This document shows, one piece after another, positions 52,241 through 60,307 of a DNA stretch of 64,000 bases; position 1 is the stretch's first letter, and each line of letters starts with the position of its first letter. Both the position numbers and the translations under genes were made by a program. The notes under the pieces are model-generated. The model ran no database searches. It saw only the letters and a program-made list of their open reading frames with translations, and had not been told where the DNA came from. The DNA is taken from the NCBI GenBank assembly GCA_050313295.1, contig JBNPLD010000007.1; one strand, 5' to 3'. This DNA is from S5-A14a sp022766365. Lineage in GTDB: Bacteria; Bacillota; Clostridia; Peptostreptococcales; Anaerovoracaceae.

Positions 52241-53908
52241 ATGAAAATCAAATTAAAGCTTGGGCCTCGCGAAGAATGGAGAGATTATGCCTTTGTAGAT
52301 GGTATGAGAGTGGAAGATGTTTATAAGGCGTTTAAGGAAGATCTCCCATACTCAATCTATGCAGCCAATGTAGATAACGATTATAAGGATTTGAATTATC
52401 TGCTTAAGGATGGCTCTGAGGTTGAGCTTCTTGATATCAGGACTCAAGCCGCAAACTATGTGTATCAGTATAGCTTGACTCTGCTCCTGCTTCGTGCCGT
52501 GAACACGGTGTGGGGAGAATCAGCACAGATAGTGATTCAAAATTCACTTAACAAAGGACTTTATATAGAAGCTCAGAAAAAGCATGGCATTTCGGACGAA
52601 GATGTATCGGCGGTTGATAGAGAGATGAGACGGTTGGTTGAAGCGGATTTGCCTATAATTTTGGAACAAGTTTCAAGAGACGAGGCTATTCGGATTCTCT
52701 CTGAAGATGGCATGGAGGAAAAGAAACGCATTCTTCAGGAAGAATTAAATCTGAAAACGGTGAGGTTCTATACTTTAGATGGATATAGAGATTTTTTCTA
52801 TGGACTGATGGTGCCATCTACAGGTTATCTGCGGCATTTTGAACTTTTGAAGTACAGGAAGGGACTACTTTTGCGGTTCCCACATCCTTCTAATCCGGAT
52901 GTGATTCCCGAATTCAGGGAAGAAAACCAGATGTATCGCACATTCGCTGAGCAGAAAATATGGGATGGACTTCTGGGTATAAATTATGTGTTTGATTTGA
53001 ATGAGAAGATTTCCAGCGGCGAATATGTGGATTTGATGCTTCTATCAGAGGCTCTTCATGAGAAGAAGATAAGTCAGATAGCCGATCAGATTAAGAGGCA
53101 GAAAAAGAGGATCGTTTTAATTGCCGGCCCCTCATCTTCCGGAAAGACCACATTCGCCCGCAGATTGTGTATTCAGCTCAGAGTAAACGGACTGTCGCCC
53201 CTCTATATGGGAACTGATGACTATTTTGTAGAGAGAGCGGATACGCCTCTGGATGAATATGGAGAACCGGATTTTGAAAATTTAAGAGCACTTGATATTG
53301 AACTCTTTAACGCCAATATGAACGATCTTCTGAACGGAAAGGAAGTTGACCTCCCGAGCTTTGATTTTTTGGTCGGCACCAAGACTTTCGGAAAGAGAAA
53401 GATCTCCATAAAATCAGATCAGCCTATTGTAATTGAAGGGATTCATGCATTGAACGACGAACTTACGCCTTATATTCCGAAGGACGAAAAGTTCAAAATT
53501 TACATAAGTCCTCTTACACAGCTCAACATCGATCCACATAACAGGGTACCGACCACGGATGAAAGAATGCTGAGAAGGATGGTGAGAGACAGCCAGTTCA
53601 GAGGACATGATGCAAAGAGCACCATAGCCAGTTGGCATAAGGTTCGTGCAGGTGAAGATAAAAATATTTTTCCATACAGTGATGAAGCTGATGTTTTGTT
53701 TAATTCATATCATGTATATGAGATTGCAGTATTGAAGAAATATGCCAAGCCCCTGCTTGAGCAAGTTGGACCTGATGAAGACGAGTACGCAGAAGCCAGA
53801 CGCTTGCTGAGGTTTCTGAGATTTTTCCGTGAGATCGAAGATGATTCGGTAATTGTAAATAACTCTATAATCAGGGAGTTTGTGGGAGGAAGTATCTTTG
53901 TGGATTAG
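52241..53908 (+). CDS. TGS-domain nucleoside (uridine-type) kinase family protein
   Basis: 555 residues from ATG 52241 (GGGAGG upstream). A TGS-like beta-grasp domain at 1-70 and a ThrRS second-domain-like stretch (about 75-230) precede a uridine kinase/phosphoribulokinase domain: Walker A AGPSSSGKTTFARRL near 290, lid and base site YMGTDDYFVERADTPLDEYGEPDFENLRALD near 325 (key part DYFVER), then RMVRDSQFRGHDA near 450. The family is common in Clostridia and other anaerobes; substrate not determined, nucleoside phosphorylation is the usual guess. PLD-like gene follows after 9 bp. Confidence 0.85.
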   Translation: MKIKLKLGPREEWRDYAFVDGMRVEDVYKAFKEDLPYSIYAANVDNDYKDLNYLLKDGSEVELLDIRTQAANYVYQYSLTLLLLRAVNTVWGESAQIVIQNSLNKGLYIEAQKKHGISDEDVSAVDREMRRLVEADLPIILEQVSRDEAIRILSEDGMEEKKRILQEELNLKTVRFYTLDGYRDFFYGLMVPSTGYLRHFELLKYRKGLLLRFPHPSNPDVIPEFREENQMYRTFAEQKIWDGLLGINYVFDLNEKISSGEYVDLMLLSEALHEKKISQIADQIKRQKKRIVLIAGPSSSGKTTFARRLCIQLRVNGLSPLYMGTDDYFVERADTPLDEYGEPDFENLRALDIELFNANMNDLLNGKEVDLPSFDFLVGTKTFGKRKISIKSDQPIVIEGIHALNDELTPYIPKDEKFKIYISPLTQLNIDPHNRVPTTDERMLRRMVRDSQFRGHDAKSTIASWHKVRAGEDKNIFPYSDEADVLFNSYHVYEIAVLKKYAKPLLEQVGPDEDEYAEARRLLRFLRFFREIEDDSVIVNNSIIREFVGGSIFVD

Positions 53909-53917
53909 GGGGATTTA

Positions 53918-54628
53918 ATGGAATTCAACCTTCAAGACCCTACGTATGAGAATACGAAACCATTGGGTGAATCCTTGCTCAACGGTCTTTTGCACATATC
54001 CCAAGGTGGTGGCGTATATGCCTTTGCCACTTCGGAGGGAGTTAAGGCCATTCTCGGAGATCGGCGATTTAGGGACTTTATCTCAAAGGGATATTACTAT
54101 CTGGTTGTTGGTACAGATGATATAACTGATATTGCTGCTCTCAATACACTCAAATTGTTTGAGGAGGAATATAAGGGTCATTTGACTGTCAAAGTATACA
54201 TACATAGTGGTGTAGGTTCAATCCTCCATCCTAAGTACAGTTGGTTCAAAGGTTATTGCTCAACCGGTCTTACAGAGGAAATTGCCGGTGGAAAAATACA
54301 TAGCGAAAATATGGCTCATTTATCCGGAACATCGAAAAATACAGAAACAATCAAAGGTGTTCTCATCATCGGTTCCGGAAATCTTACAAAACGCGGCATG
54401 AAAAACAATAGAGAAGCATATGTGGTCATTCCGTGTGGCGGAAGAGATATCCTGGAAGTTGAAGACGAGTGGCAAAGATGGATAAACCACAGCCGAGTAT
54501 GCCTTTATGATTTGAATCATGCTGTAGAAATCCTTGCAAAGAGAGATAAAACTATCCTTGGTCGTATAATGCCTGCAATTAAAAAAGTGTTAATGCGATT
54601 CGGAGGCAAAGCGAAAAACGAGAGATAA
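53918..54628 (+). CDS. Phospholipase D-like domain protein
   Basis: 236 residues with one HKD-like half site: His104-x-Lys106 in LHPKYSWF and Ser153-x-Asn155 in IGSGNLTKRGMKNNREAYVV with Glu166. The standard second HKD copy is missing, so two chains would have to pair, as in Nuc and BfiI-type nucleases. The layout (beta strands VVGTDDITD, VKVYIHSG, then HxK) is that of PLD-type nucleases rather than lipases. No restriction methylase is nearby. The C-terminal tail is basic. Role unknown; candidate small nuclease. Confidence 0.75.
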   Translation: MEFNLQDPTYENTKPLGESLLNGLLHISQGGGVYAFATSEGVKAILGDRRFRDFISKGYYYLVVGTDDITDIAALNTLKLFEEEYKGHLTVKVYIHSGVGSILHPKYSWFKGYCSTGLTEEIAGGKIHSENMAHLSGTSKNTETIKGVLIIGSGNLTKRGMKNNREAYVVIPCGGRDILEVEDEWQRWINHSRVCLYDLNHAVEILAKRDKTILGRIMPAIKKVLMRFGGKAKNER

Positions 54629-54771
54629 GGTATAGGAATTTTGTAATGGTTGAGAGAGGGATGCTAATAAACATTGGAAATGCAGGTGTAACCGTATATA
54701 TACAATAGGCTATTTTATCAAAGCCGACATGAATTTCAAAATTTTAATAAATGTATGAAGGAGATTGAGAT

Positions 54772-55281
54772 ATGGCAAGAGAAATGAGAAGAATGCGACA
54801 AAGTTTAAGTGCGAAAGCGATCACAGAGGTTCTTGAGAGAAATAATGCGGCCATCTTATCGCTAATAGGCGATGATGGTTACCCATACGGTGTTCCACTG
54901 ACTTATGTTTATGGTAATGATGGGAATTTCTATTTTCACTCTGCCAAGATCGGTCACAAAATAGATGCAATCAGAAATAATTCAAAAGCTTGTGTTACAG
55001 TAATTGATGAAAATAATGTTGTACCGGAGGAGTACACCACGTATTTCAGAAGCGTTATAGCTACAGGTGAAGTTTCTATTCTGGATAGTGATGGAGAAAA
55101 ATTAGATAAAATCAAACTTTTAAGTCAAAAAATTCGTCCGGGCGCTGAAAAGGAAATGAACGAAGCTATTGATAGAGAATGGAAAGGCTTTGTGATTATC
55201 AGATTTAAACCTGTAGATATTAAGGGAAAAGAGGCCATAGAGCTGGTTAAAAAAGAAGGACAAATTTCTAGAGATATATAA
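54772..55281 (+). CDS. Pyridoxamine 5'-phosphate oxidase-like flavoprotein
   Basis: 169 residues. Split beta-barrel fold of the PNPOx/NimA class: LERNNAAILSLIGDDGYPYGVPLTYVYG near 22-50, FYFHSAKIGHKIDAIRNNSKACVTV near 54-78 (the HSAKIGHK run is the flavin phosphate site), then FRSVIATGEVSIL near 98. Relatives bind FMN or heme and act as nitroreductases or on unknown substrates. Ribosome site AAGGAG. Terminator at 55346. Confidence 0.85.
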   Translation: MAREMRRMRQSLSAKAITEVLERNNAAILSLIGDDGYPYGVPLTYVYGNDGNFYFHSAKIGHKIDAIRNNSKACVTVIDENNVVPEEYTTYFRSVIATGEVSILDSDGEKLDKIKLLSQKIRPGAEKEMNEAIDREWKGFVIIRFKPVDIKGKEAIELVKKEGQISRDI

Positions 55282-55345
55282 AATTTTATTCACAAATAAT
55301 GGGTACTTTCCCGGTTGAAAGGGCTTTGTTTCAATGTAATTAAAG

Positions 55346-55386
55346 CCGGGGGTGTTTGCAGGTTTTTGTATAAATCCCCCGGTTTT
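55346..55386 (+). terminator. Terminator after flavoprotein gene
   Basis: CCGGGGG / CCCCCGG stem with TTTT behind it and A-rich sequence in front; it probably serves both strands. Confidence 0.75.
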
Positions 55387-55504
55387 AAAATTGAAAAGCA
55401 ATTAGTGAAATTTCAGCACGGGTATCAACATTTACCGTTTCAATAGAATTTATATTGTATTATGATAATTCAACGTCCGTGGTATGACAATAGATATACT
55501 CTTT

Positions 55505-56692
55505 CTACAGGAAGTTTTTCATTATTGAAGCAAATACGACACTTCCTATAGTTACCGTTACAAATCCTGCAATCAGTATTGCGGGCAACACTGAATTCAT
55601 CAGTTTTTCTCGTTCGTCTGTGTTATCGGTTACTGCTTTGACAGATTCTACAGTCAGCATATAATTCATAGGAAAGCCCAGCAAACAATTCAACGCTAGT
55701 GAAAATGAAAGCTCTTTTGGTACTTTGAGTAATTTCCCCATAATTCCTGAACCGAGGAAAATTCCTATAATACCAAGTAACAATAGGCCAAGTACAAGCC
55801 CTAAAATGCCCATTAGGGTTTTTTGATCCAAAGCAAACAATGTGGAAAAAACAGTTATTAAAGACGACCACATCAGGAAGCTTTTAGATCCGGATTTTTC
55901 CATACAGTCTTTTTCTATAATTCCTAAATGGGAACATATGAAACCTAAGGCTAAAGCAAAAACTGTAGGTGAGACTTTGCCTCCGAAAAGACCTGCAATT
56001 GAGTTGGCTATGACCGCAAGAATTGCCAACTGACCCAAATAATAAGCCATGCTTTTGTATTTCTGCGGAATTCTGTTAAGAATCGTATTTTTATTTTCAA
56101 TGTCATCATTGCCAAGGGGTAGGAATTTGCTCATTGAAGAATCATTTAGAGTTCTTTTACATACTCTTTTCAAGAAAACAGGCATCAGTATAAACCCGGG
56201 CAAAGAATGCACTGCCAAAATTAAAGCCGCTGCACCGGCTGCCTTGGCATTTCCAAGTGCCAGAGCAGCATTCATCATTTCCAAGCCGGCTACCACACCT
56301 CCACAGAGTGGTGGAGCGATAATCATAGCATATTCTTTACCGAAAATACTTCCGCCAATGAAGATAACGATTAATGCGATTACAACCATTGCGGCGAGAC
56401 AAATTAACACAGTTCTCCATTGAACTTTCAGCTGTTTTGGACTTATGGATGAGCCCATATCAACTAAAAACATCAAAATGATACCGGAAGCGTATGCTGA
56501 TGTAAATCCCGGTATTTCTACAAGATTATCGGGTGCAATTCCTGTCCAAACACATGCAAGTATGATAATTACAAATACAAGCATGCCGGGGACAAAGGCC
56601 TTCGTTTTTGTGGATATAAAATCTCCTAAAAGCTGTGACAGCAATAAAATCGCCAGAGCTGCAATAGGAGTAGTGCTTACAAATGTATCCAT
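55505..56692 (-). CDS. Polytopic membrane transporter next to an amidohydrolase
   Basis: 395 residues with about 10-11 hydrophobic helices. It has a sodium/carboxylate-carrier look: Gly/Pro-rich kinks (APPLCGGVVAGLEMMNAALALG near 128-150, key part PPLCGGVVAG) and CLLGFPMNYMLTVESVKA near 339. The sequence recalls GltS/2-hydroxycarboxylate-type carriers, but I do not recognise a named family. It lies 15 bp behind the M20 amidohydrolase gene in one operon, so it may import the substrate that the hydrolase opens, perhaps an acyl amino acid or peptide. Confidence 0.7.
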   Translation of the reverse strand: MDTFVSTTPIAALAILLLSQLLGDFISTKTKAFVPGMLVFVIIILACVWTGIAPDNLVEIPGFTSAYASGIILMFLVDMGSSISPKQLKVQWRTVLICLAAMVVIALIVIFIGGSIFGKEYAMIIAPPLCGGVVAGLEMMNAALALGNAKAAGAAALILAVHSLPGFILMPVFLKRVCKRTLNDSSMSKFLPLGNDDIENKNTILNRIPQKYKSMAYYLGQLAILAVIANSIAGLFGGKVSPTVFALALGFICSHLGIIEKDCMEKSGSKSFLMWSSLITVFSTLFALDQKTLMGILGLVLGLLLLGIIGIFLGSGIMGKLLKVPKELSFSLALNCLLGFPMNYMLTVESVKAVTDNTDEREKLMNSVLPAILIAGFVTVTIGSVVFASIMKNFL

Positions 56693-56707
56693 ATGAGTTC
56701 TTCTCCT

Positions 56708-57883
56708 TTAAAAGTTGTTTAACAAAGCCAAGGCTGTTTCAACGCAACAGGCTGTAATATAAGGGATGCAGTTATCATCAGGGAGAAAGTCGGGACTATG
56801 GATATCTACATATGATGAATTAGCAGGAGTACATCCGATTAAAATATAATATCCGGAGGTTTTTTGTTGATAATATGAAAAATCATCACTTTGAGTCAAT
56901 CCATCACAGTCAATTATACCTTGCTCTCCCAGGACCTTTTGGCAGCAATTTCTTATGGTTTTTCCGAGCTCTTTGTCATTATATACAGGTGGAACATACA
57001 TACTCCATTCAACCCAACCCTCTGCACCATAGGCTTCCGCAGTATTTTTGACAATTCTCTCGAGATCTTTGCGAAGTTCGCTTCTTTTTTCCTCGGTATA
57101 ACACCTTATTGTTCCCGCCATTTCTGTAAAATCAGAAATAATGTTATGTCTTGTCCCGGATTTCATTGTACATATGGTAACAACTGCGCTTTCTCTGGGA
57201 TCGGTGTCGTGACTGATAATAGATTGAGTGTTAAGGACGATGGCACTTGCAGCCAATAAAGCGTCTATTGAACCTTTAGGCTGTGCACCGTGTCCAGCTT
57301 TTCCCTTTACAAAAATCTTAAAACCTTCCCCTGCAAACATCAACCCTCCATCACGGAGTCCGACGGTTCCGGTTTCTAAAAAAGGCATAACATGATATCC
57401 TACAACTGCACTTACATCTTTAATAAAATCATTTTCTTTCATCATTGAAGATGCTCCTAAAACAAGCTCCTCTGCAGGTTGAAAAATCAGCTTTATTTTT
57501 CCTGAAAAATTATTTCTTTCGGATTCTAATATTTTTGCGATGGCAAGCAAACTTGCTGTATGGATATCGTGCCCACAGGCGTGCATGATTCCGGGTCGTT
57601 CAGAAGCAAATTCGGCTCCCGTTGTTTCGGTAATCTCAAGGGCATCCATATCTGCACGAAAAGCGATTACTTTTCCACATTCAGATTTAGTACCTGTAAT
57701 TTCGCCAACTATACCGGTTTTTCCCACCGCTGTCCAGGGGATTTTCATGTTGTCAAGTTCATGTTTTACAAGTGAGGATGTTTCAAATTCCTTAAATGAA
57801 AGCTCAGGGTTTTTGTGTATTCTTTCTCTTATTTCTTTTGCATAAGAATACAGGTTTCTCGCTTTCTCTAACTGGTTGGTCAC
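56708..57883 (-). CDS. M20-family amidohydrolase
   Basis: 391 residues from the GTG at 57883, chosen because AAAGGAGG stands 7-8 bp upstream; a long in-frame extension to 58015 covers the palindrome and lacks a site. Family marks: RIHKNPELSFKEFETSSLV at the N-terminus, AFRADMDALEI near 74, MHACGHDIHTASLLAIA near 99 (metal-binding Cys/His), FQPAEE near 133, and the C-terminal TQSDDFSYYQQKTSGYYILIG near 340. It belongs to the aminoacylase/hippurate hydrolase/amidohydrolase group and cleaves amide bonds of acylated amino acids. First gene of an operon divergent from an Lrp/AsnC regulator. Confidence 0.9.
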   Translation of the reverse strand: MTNQLEKARNLYSYAKEIRERIHKNPELSFKEFETSSLVKHELDNMKIPWTAVGKTGIVGEITGTKSECGKVIAFRADMDALEITETTGAEFASERPGIMHACGHDIHTASLLAIAKILESERNNFSGKIKLIFQPAEELVLGASSMMKENDFIKDVSAVVGYHVMPFLETGTVGLRDGGLMFAGEGFKIFVKGKAGHGAQPKGSIDALLAASAIVLNTQSIISHDTDPRESAVVTICTMKSGTRHNIISDFTEMAGTIRCYTEEKRSELRKDLERIVKNTAEAYGAEGWVEWSMYVPPVYNDKELGKTIRNCCQKVLGEQGIIDCDGLTQSDDFSYYQQKTSGYYILIGCTPANSSYVDIHSPDFLPDDNCIPYITACCVETALALLNNF

Positions 57884-57918
57884 GCTGTACACCTCCTTTA
57901 ATTCAAATTTATTTAATA

Positions 57919-57958
57919 ATAATTTACGATGTATCATTAATGATACATCGTAAATTAT
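57919..57958. promoter_or_regulatory. Perfect 40-bp palindrome, likely Lrp-type operator
   Basis: Two 20-bp arms, each ATAATTTACGATGTATCATT and its exact reverse complement, joined without a spacer. It lies 36 bp upstream of the M20 start codon and 170 bp upstream of the lrp-like gene. Symmetry and place between divergent genes suggest an operator; a terminator is unlikely because it precedes genes on both strands. Confidence 0.8.
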
Positions 57959-58041
57959 CGCTTGAAAAGTTGTTTTAAAATATCGATAAAAAACCCTTAT
58001 TTTAAATAAATACACCTTAATATTTAAGTTTTTGTTTTAAA

Positions 58042-58064
58042 AATACAATATTTTTTATTGTATT
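58042..58064. promoter_or_regulatory. Second inverted repeat before the lrp-like gene
   Basis: AATACAATA-TTTTT-TATTGTATT, a perfect 9-bp inverted repeat that ends 3 bases before the -35 box at 58068. A possible second, weaker site for autoregulation. Confidence 0.45.
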
Positions 58065-58067
58065 ACA

Positions 58068-58096
58068 TTGACAAGTATTCTTTTAGCTTTCATAAT
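58068..58096 (+). promoter_or_regulatory. SigA promoter of the lrp-like gene
   Basis: TTGACA (58068-58073), 17-bp spacer, CATAAT (58091-58096), 31 bp before the start codon. Confidence 0.65.
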
Positions 58097-58127
58097 TATC
58101 TACAATACCGGAAGGAGGAAACAGACG

Positions 58128-58562
58128 ATGTTAGATCCCATTGATATGAATATTCTTGAAGAATTGAAGAAGAATTCCCGTGCTCCGTTGAAATATATAA
58201 GTTCACGTGTGTCTCTTTCTGTGCCCGCAGTAGGAGAGCGTATTAGAAAGATGGAAAGAAACGGATATATCAAACAATACACTCTTAAAATAAATACTGA
58301 TCTGATCAATAATGAACATTTGTTTTTTTGTTTAATTACAACCACAGGCAATGACAGCTCTATTGGCGAAGCGTTGCGCAATTTTGCTAAAGACCATAAT
58401 GAACTTTTGGAATGTCACCGTATTCTCGGTGAATATGAATATATTTTAAAGGTATGCCTGCCATCTGAACGTGCGATAGAACCTTTTTTAATATCTCTTC
58501 GTGAAGAAATCGGGATTAAGAAAAGTGTCACATTTACCGTTTTATCTTCCCTTTGGACGTGA
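58128..58562 (+). CDS. Lrp/AsnC-family transcriptional regulator
   Basis: 144 residues from ATG 58128 (AAGGAGG upstream; the frame to 58068 would start in the -35 box). Helix-turn-helix at about 4-50: LDPIDMNILEELKKNSRAPLKYISSRVSLSVPAVGERIRKMERNGYI (key part SVPAVGERIRKMERNGYI). The AsnC/RAM ligand domain follows (about 60-140) with the conserved ECHRILGEYEYILKV. These regulators sense amino acids and bind palindromes; here it most likely controls the divergent M20-transporter operon and itself. Confidence 0.92.
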   Translation: MLDPIDMNILEELKKNSRAPLKYISSRVSLSVPAVGERIRKMERNGYIKQYTLKINTDLINNEHLFFCLITTTGNDSSIGEALRNFAKDHNELLECHRILGEYEYILKVCLPSERAIEPFLISLREEIGIKKSVTFTVLSSLWT

Positions 58563-58614
58563 CTCATGTTGTTGAACGGAGTGCGTATCTGATGTTTGCA
58601 TGAGTAAAATAAAA

Positions 58615-58656
58615 ATCCTCCCGGATTAATATGGTTTCAAATTAATCTGAGAGGAT
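58615..58656 (+). terminator. Terminator after lrp-like gene
   Basis: ATCCTC...GGATTAAT pairs with ATTAATCT...GAGGAT around a 10-base loop, followed by ATTATTT; usable also for other-strand reading. Confidence 0.6.
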
Positions 58657-58750
58657 ATTATTTGCATACGTTGTGTATGTCCATTTACTCAGGTTCTAAA
58701 ATCTGAGTTATGCATTAGAACTACAAAATACTGAATAGTCTGCATTCCAA

Positions 58751-59131
58751 CTATGCTTCTGCTTTCCATAGACCATGTAGGTTGCAGTACTCGTAAGCAG
58801 CCTTAAGCTCTTCGTCATCGCCAAGGAAGAAAGTAGCTTCCGGTTTACCGGTATGAACGAGCTCTTGCATACGCAGACCACAGCAAGTTTCAATAGCGAT
58901 AAAACCGATATGATGCTCTTCAGTCATAGGGTGTTCCACACTCCCTACCTTAACAGTTACCTTGTTGCCGTCCTTTTCAATAACAGGGACATGCTTTTCC
59001 TGAGCGGCATCAACAGTATTAGGCTTAAGTTCAACCATCTCTTCGCCACAACATGAAGGTACATGATTTTCATCACCATAAACCTTAGCAACTACAACCC
59101 CTGATTTATTACATTTATAAACCTTAACCAT
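58751..59131 (-). CDS. dfx: Desulfoferrodoxin-type superoxide reductase with altered centre I
   Basis: 126 residues. The C-terminal neelaredoxin domain has all centre II iron ligands: His47, His67, His73, Cys116 and His119 (motifs EKHVPV, VEHPMTEEHHIGF, YEYCNLHG). The N-terminal desulforedoxin domain should carry CxxC plus CC; here it reads YKCNKSG (Cys7, Ser10) and SCCGEEM (Cys27, Cys28), so one Cys is replaced by Ser and the FeCys4 centre is probably lost or altered. It reduces superoxide to peroxide in anaerobes, with rubrerythrin downstream handling the peroxide. AGGAGG before the ATG, with a possible PerR box over the promoter. Confidence 0.93.
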   Translation of the reverse strand: MVKVYKCNKSGVVVAKVYGDENHVPSCCGEEMVELKPNTVDAAQEKHVPVIEKDGNKVTVKVGSVEHPMTEEHHIGFIAIETCCGLRMQELVHTGKPEATFFLGDDEELKAAYEYCNLHGLWKAEA

Positions 59132-59140
59132 AAAAAACCT

Positions 59141-59155
59141 CCTAAATAATTATAA
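59141..59155 (-). promoter_or_regulatory. Possible PerR box in dfx promoter
   Basis: Minus strand TTATAATTATTTAGG fits the PerR consensus TTATAATnATTATAA in the first 11 positions. It contains the likely -10 box TATAAT (59154-59149) and touches the ribosome site. Confidence 0.45.
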
Positions 59156-59283
59156 ACTTCTGACCTTTTGTCATACAGGACATTTATAGACAGAAAAGTA
59201 ATTGTTTAAACATTAAAGGGGATTAATTTTATCTTTTTAATTATCACTTGAAAGCGCAAACAGTAATTAATTTCGTTTTTTGG

Positions 59284-59313
59284 GGTATAATCCATGGGTA
59301 AGTCGGGAAAGAT
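59284..59313 (+). repeat. 30-bp direct repeat, first copy
   Basis: Begins GGTATAATCCATGGGTAAGT and is identical over 30 bases to 59346-59375. Confidence 0.85.
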
Positions 59314-59345
59314 CAAAAAAGACGATGAAAGCACTGACAAATGCT

Positions 59346-59375
59346 GGTATAATCCATGGGTAAGTCGGGAAAGAT
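59346..59375 (+). repeat. 30-bp direct repeat, second copy
   Basis: Identical to 59284-59313; 32 bases between them, period 62. Both copies contain TATAAT, two bases, then ATG. Confidence 0.85.
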
Positions 59376-59472
59376 TGATAATAATGCAACAGTGCTGCCA
59401 CATATGACACAGGAAGTTTAAGTGTATTCAGCTATGCTTTAAAGCAATGTTGTTTTTCTGTGGATTGTTTAT

Positions 59473-59586
59473 ATGCTTATTGTAGAAACATGGATCATCA
59501 TGGCGGCTGTTATTACATGTGTCATCACGATATCATATATAATTTTCGGTTCATTGAATGGTGCAAGCCGGGTGTTTCGTTACTGA
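59473..59586 (+). CDS. Possible 37-residue membrane peptide
   Basis: ATG at 59473 opens 37 codons (MLIVETWIIMAAVITCVITI...) with one strong hydrophobic helix (about 6-27) and a basic end GASRVFRY. The ribosome site is weak (GTGGA). It could be a small membrane peptide or chance. The rest of the 59156-59686 gap holds only the direct repeats. Confidence 0.25.
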   Translation: MLIVETWIIMAAVITCVITISYIIFGSLNGASRVFRY

Positions 59587-59686
59587 CTCGCCAAAGTAGC
59601 ATGACGGAAATGATGTAGGTTAATTATTGTAAGTCCATAACGCCAAGTGCAGTTAGTCATATTTACGAGTAAATTTTTTGCAAATG

Positions 59687-59715
59687 TTGACAATTGTGTT
59701 TGAAAAAGATATACT
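59687..59715 (+). promoter_or_regulatory. SigA promoter of perR-rubrerythrin
   Basis: TTGACA (59687-59692), 17-bp spacer, TATACT (59710-59715). Confidence 0.8.
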
Positions 59716-59726
59716 GAGTGTATAAA

Positions 59727-59741
59727 TGATAACGGTTATCA
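59727..59741. promoter_or_regulatory. PerR/Fur-type operator
   Basis: Perfect 7-1-7 palindrome TGATAACGGTTATCA, extended to 23 bp with one mismatch pair (TAAA...ATTA). It covers about +5 to +19 of the transcript from the promoter just upstream, a position that blocks transcription when bound. Confidence 0.8.
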
Positions 59742-59840
59742 ATTAGTAAGCACGCGCTAAATTGCTAACTATGTGGTTTTAATCGTTGCGTTTATAGCAA
59801 TTATCAGTTGAACAAGTGAGAAAATCGAGGAGGTCAATCC

Positions 59841-60275
59841 ATGTTAGTCAACATGAGAAAGAGTAAGCAGCGAGATTTGATCCTCGAAATCGTAGAGAAT
59901 AATAATATTCATCCTACGGCTGAGTGGGTCTATGGCGAAGCGAAGAAGAAGATGCCGACGATTGGTATCGCCACCGTGTATAGAAATCTTAATCTCCTTG
60001 TGGAACTTGGTAAAATAGAAAGAATCTCGATTCCCGGGGAGAGCGATCGGTATGATGCCGTGACGCATACTCATTTTCACATGAGGTGTAAGTACTGTGG
60101 TAAACTGATAGATATTTATCCGGTGGATGATGAAGCTATACCGAAGCTGAAAGAAGCTATTTCAAAGAGCTTCAATTTAAAGAGTACGGAATTTGAGATT
60201 TCGGAGGCTATGTTATCTTGTGTCTGCAACCAATGTGCGGACATTGAGAATAAAAATCAAAACAACAATTCTTAA
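59841..60275 (+). CDS. perR: PerR-type peroxide regulator (Fur family)
   Basis: 144 residues. Winged helix with HPTAEWVYGEAKKKMPTIGIATVYRNLNLLVELGKI near 19-54 (key part IGIATVYRNLNLL), regulatory metal ligands in DAVTHTHFHMRC near 68-79, structural zinc Cys pairs CKYC (79-82) and CVCNQC near 130. PerR loses DNA binding when its iron-bound His is oxidised by peroxide. The rubrerythrin gene follows by 32 bp in the same transcript, and the PerR box precedes it, so the pair is an autoregulated peroxide defence unit. Confidence 0.9.
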   Translation: MLVNMRKSKQRDLILEIVENNNIHPTAEWVYGEAKKKMPTIGIATVYRNLNLLVELGKIERISIPGESDRYDAVTHTHFHMRCKYCGKLIDIYPVDDEAIPKLKEAISKSFNLKSTEFEISEAMLSCVCNQCADIENKNQNNNS

Positions 60276-60307
60276 AACTTATTAACTTATTTAATGGAGG
60301 TTTAATT

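Noticed and set aside
59284..59375. Mini CRISPR array
   Set aside because: Only two repeats and one spacer, no cas genes, no further copies on either side, and the repeat has no usual CRISPR end such as ATTGAAAC.
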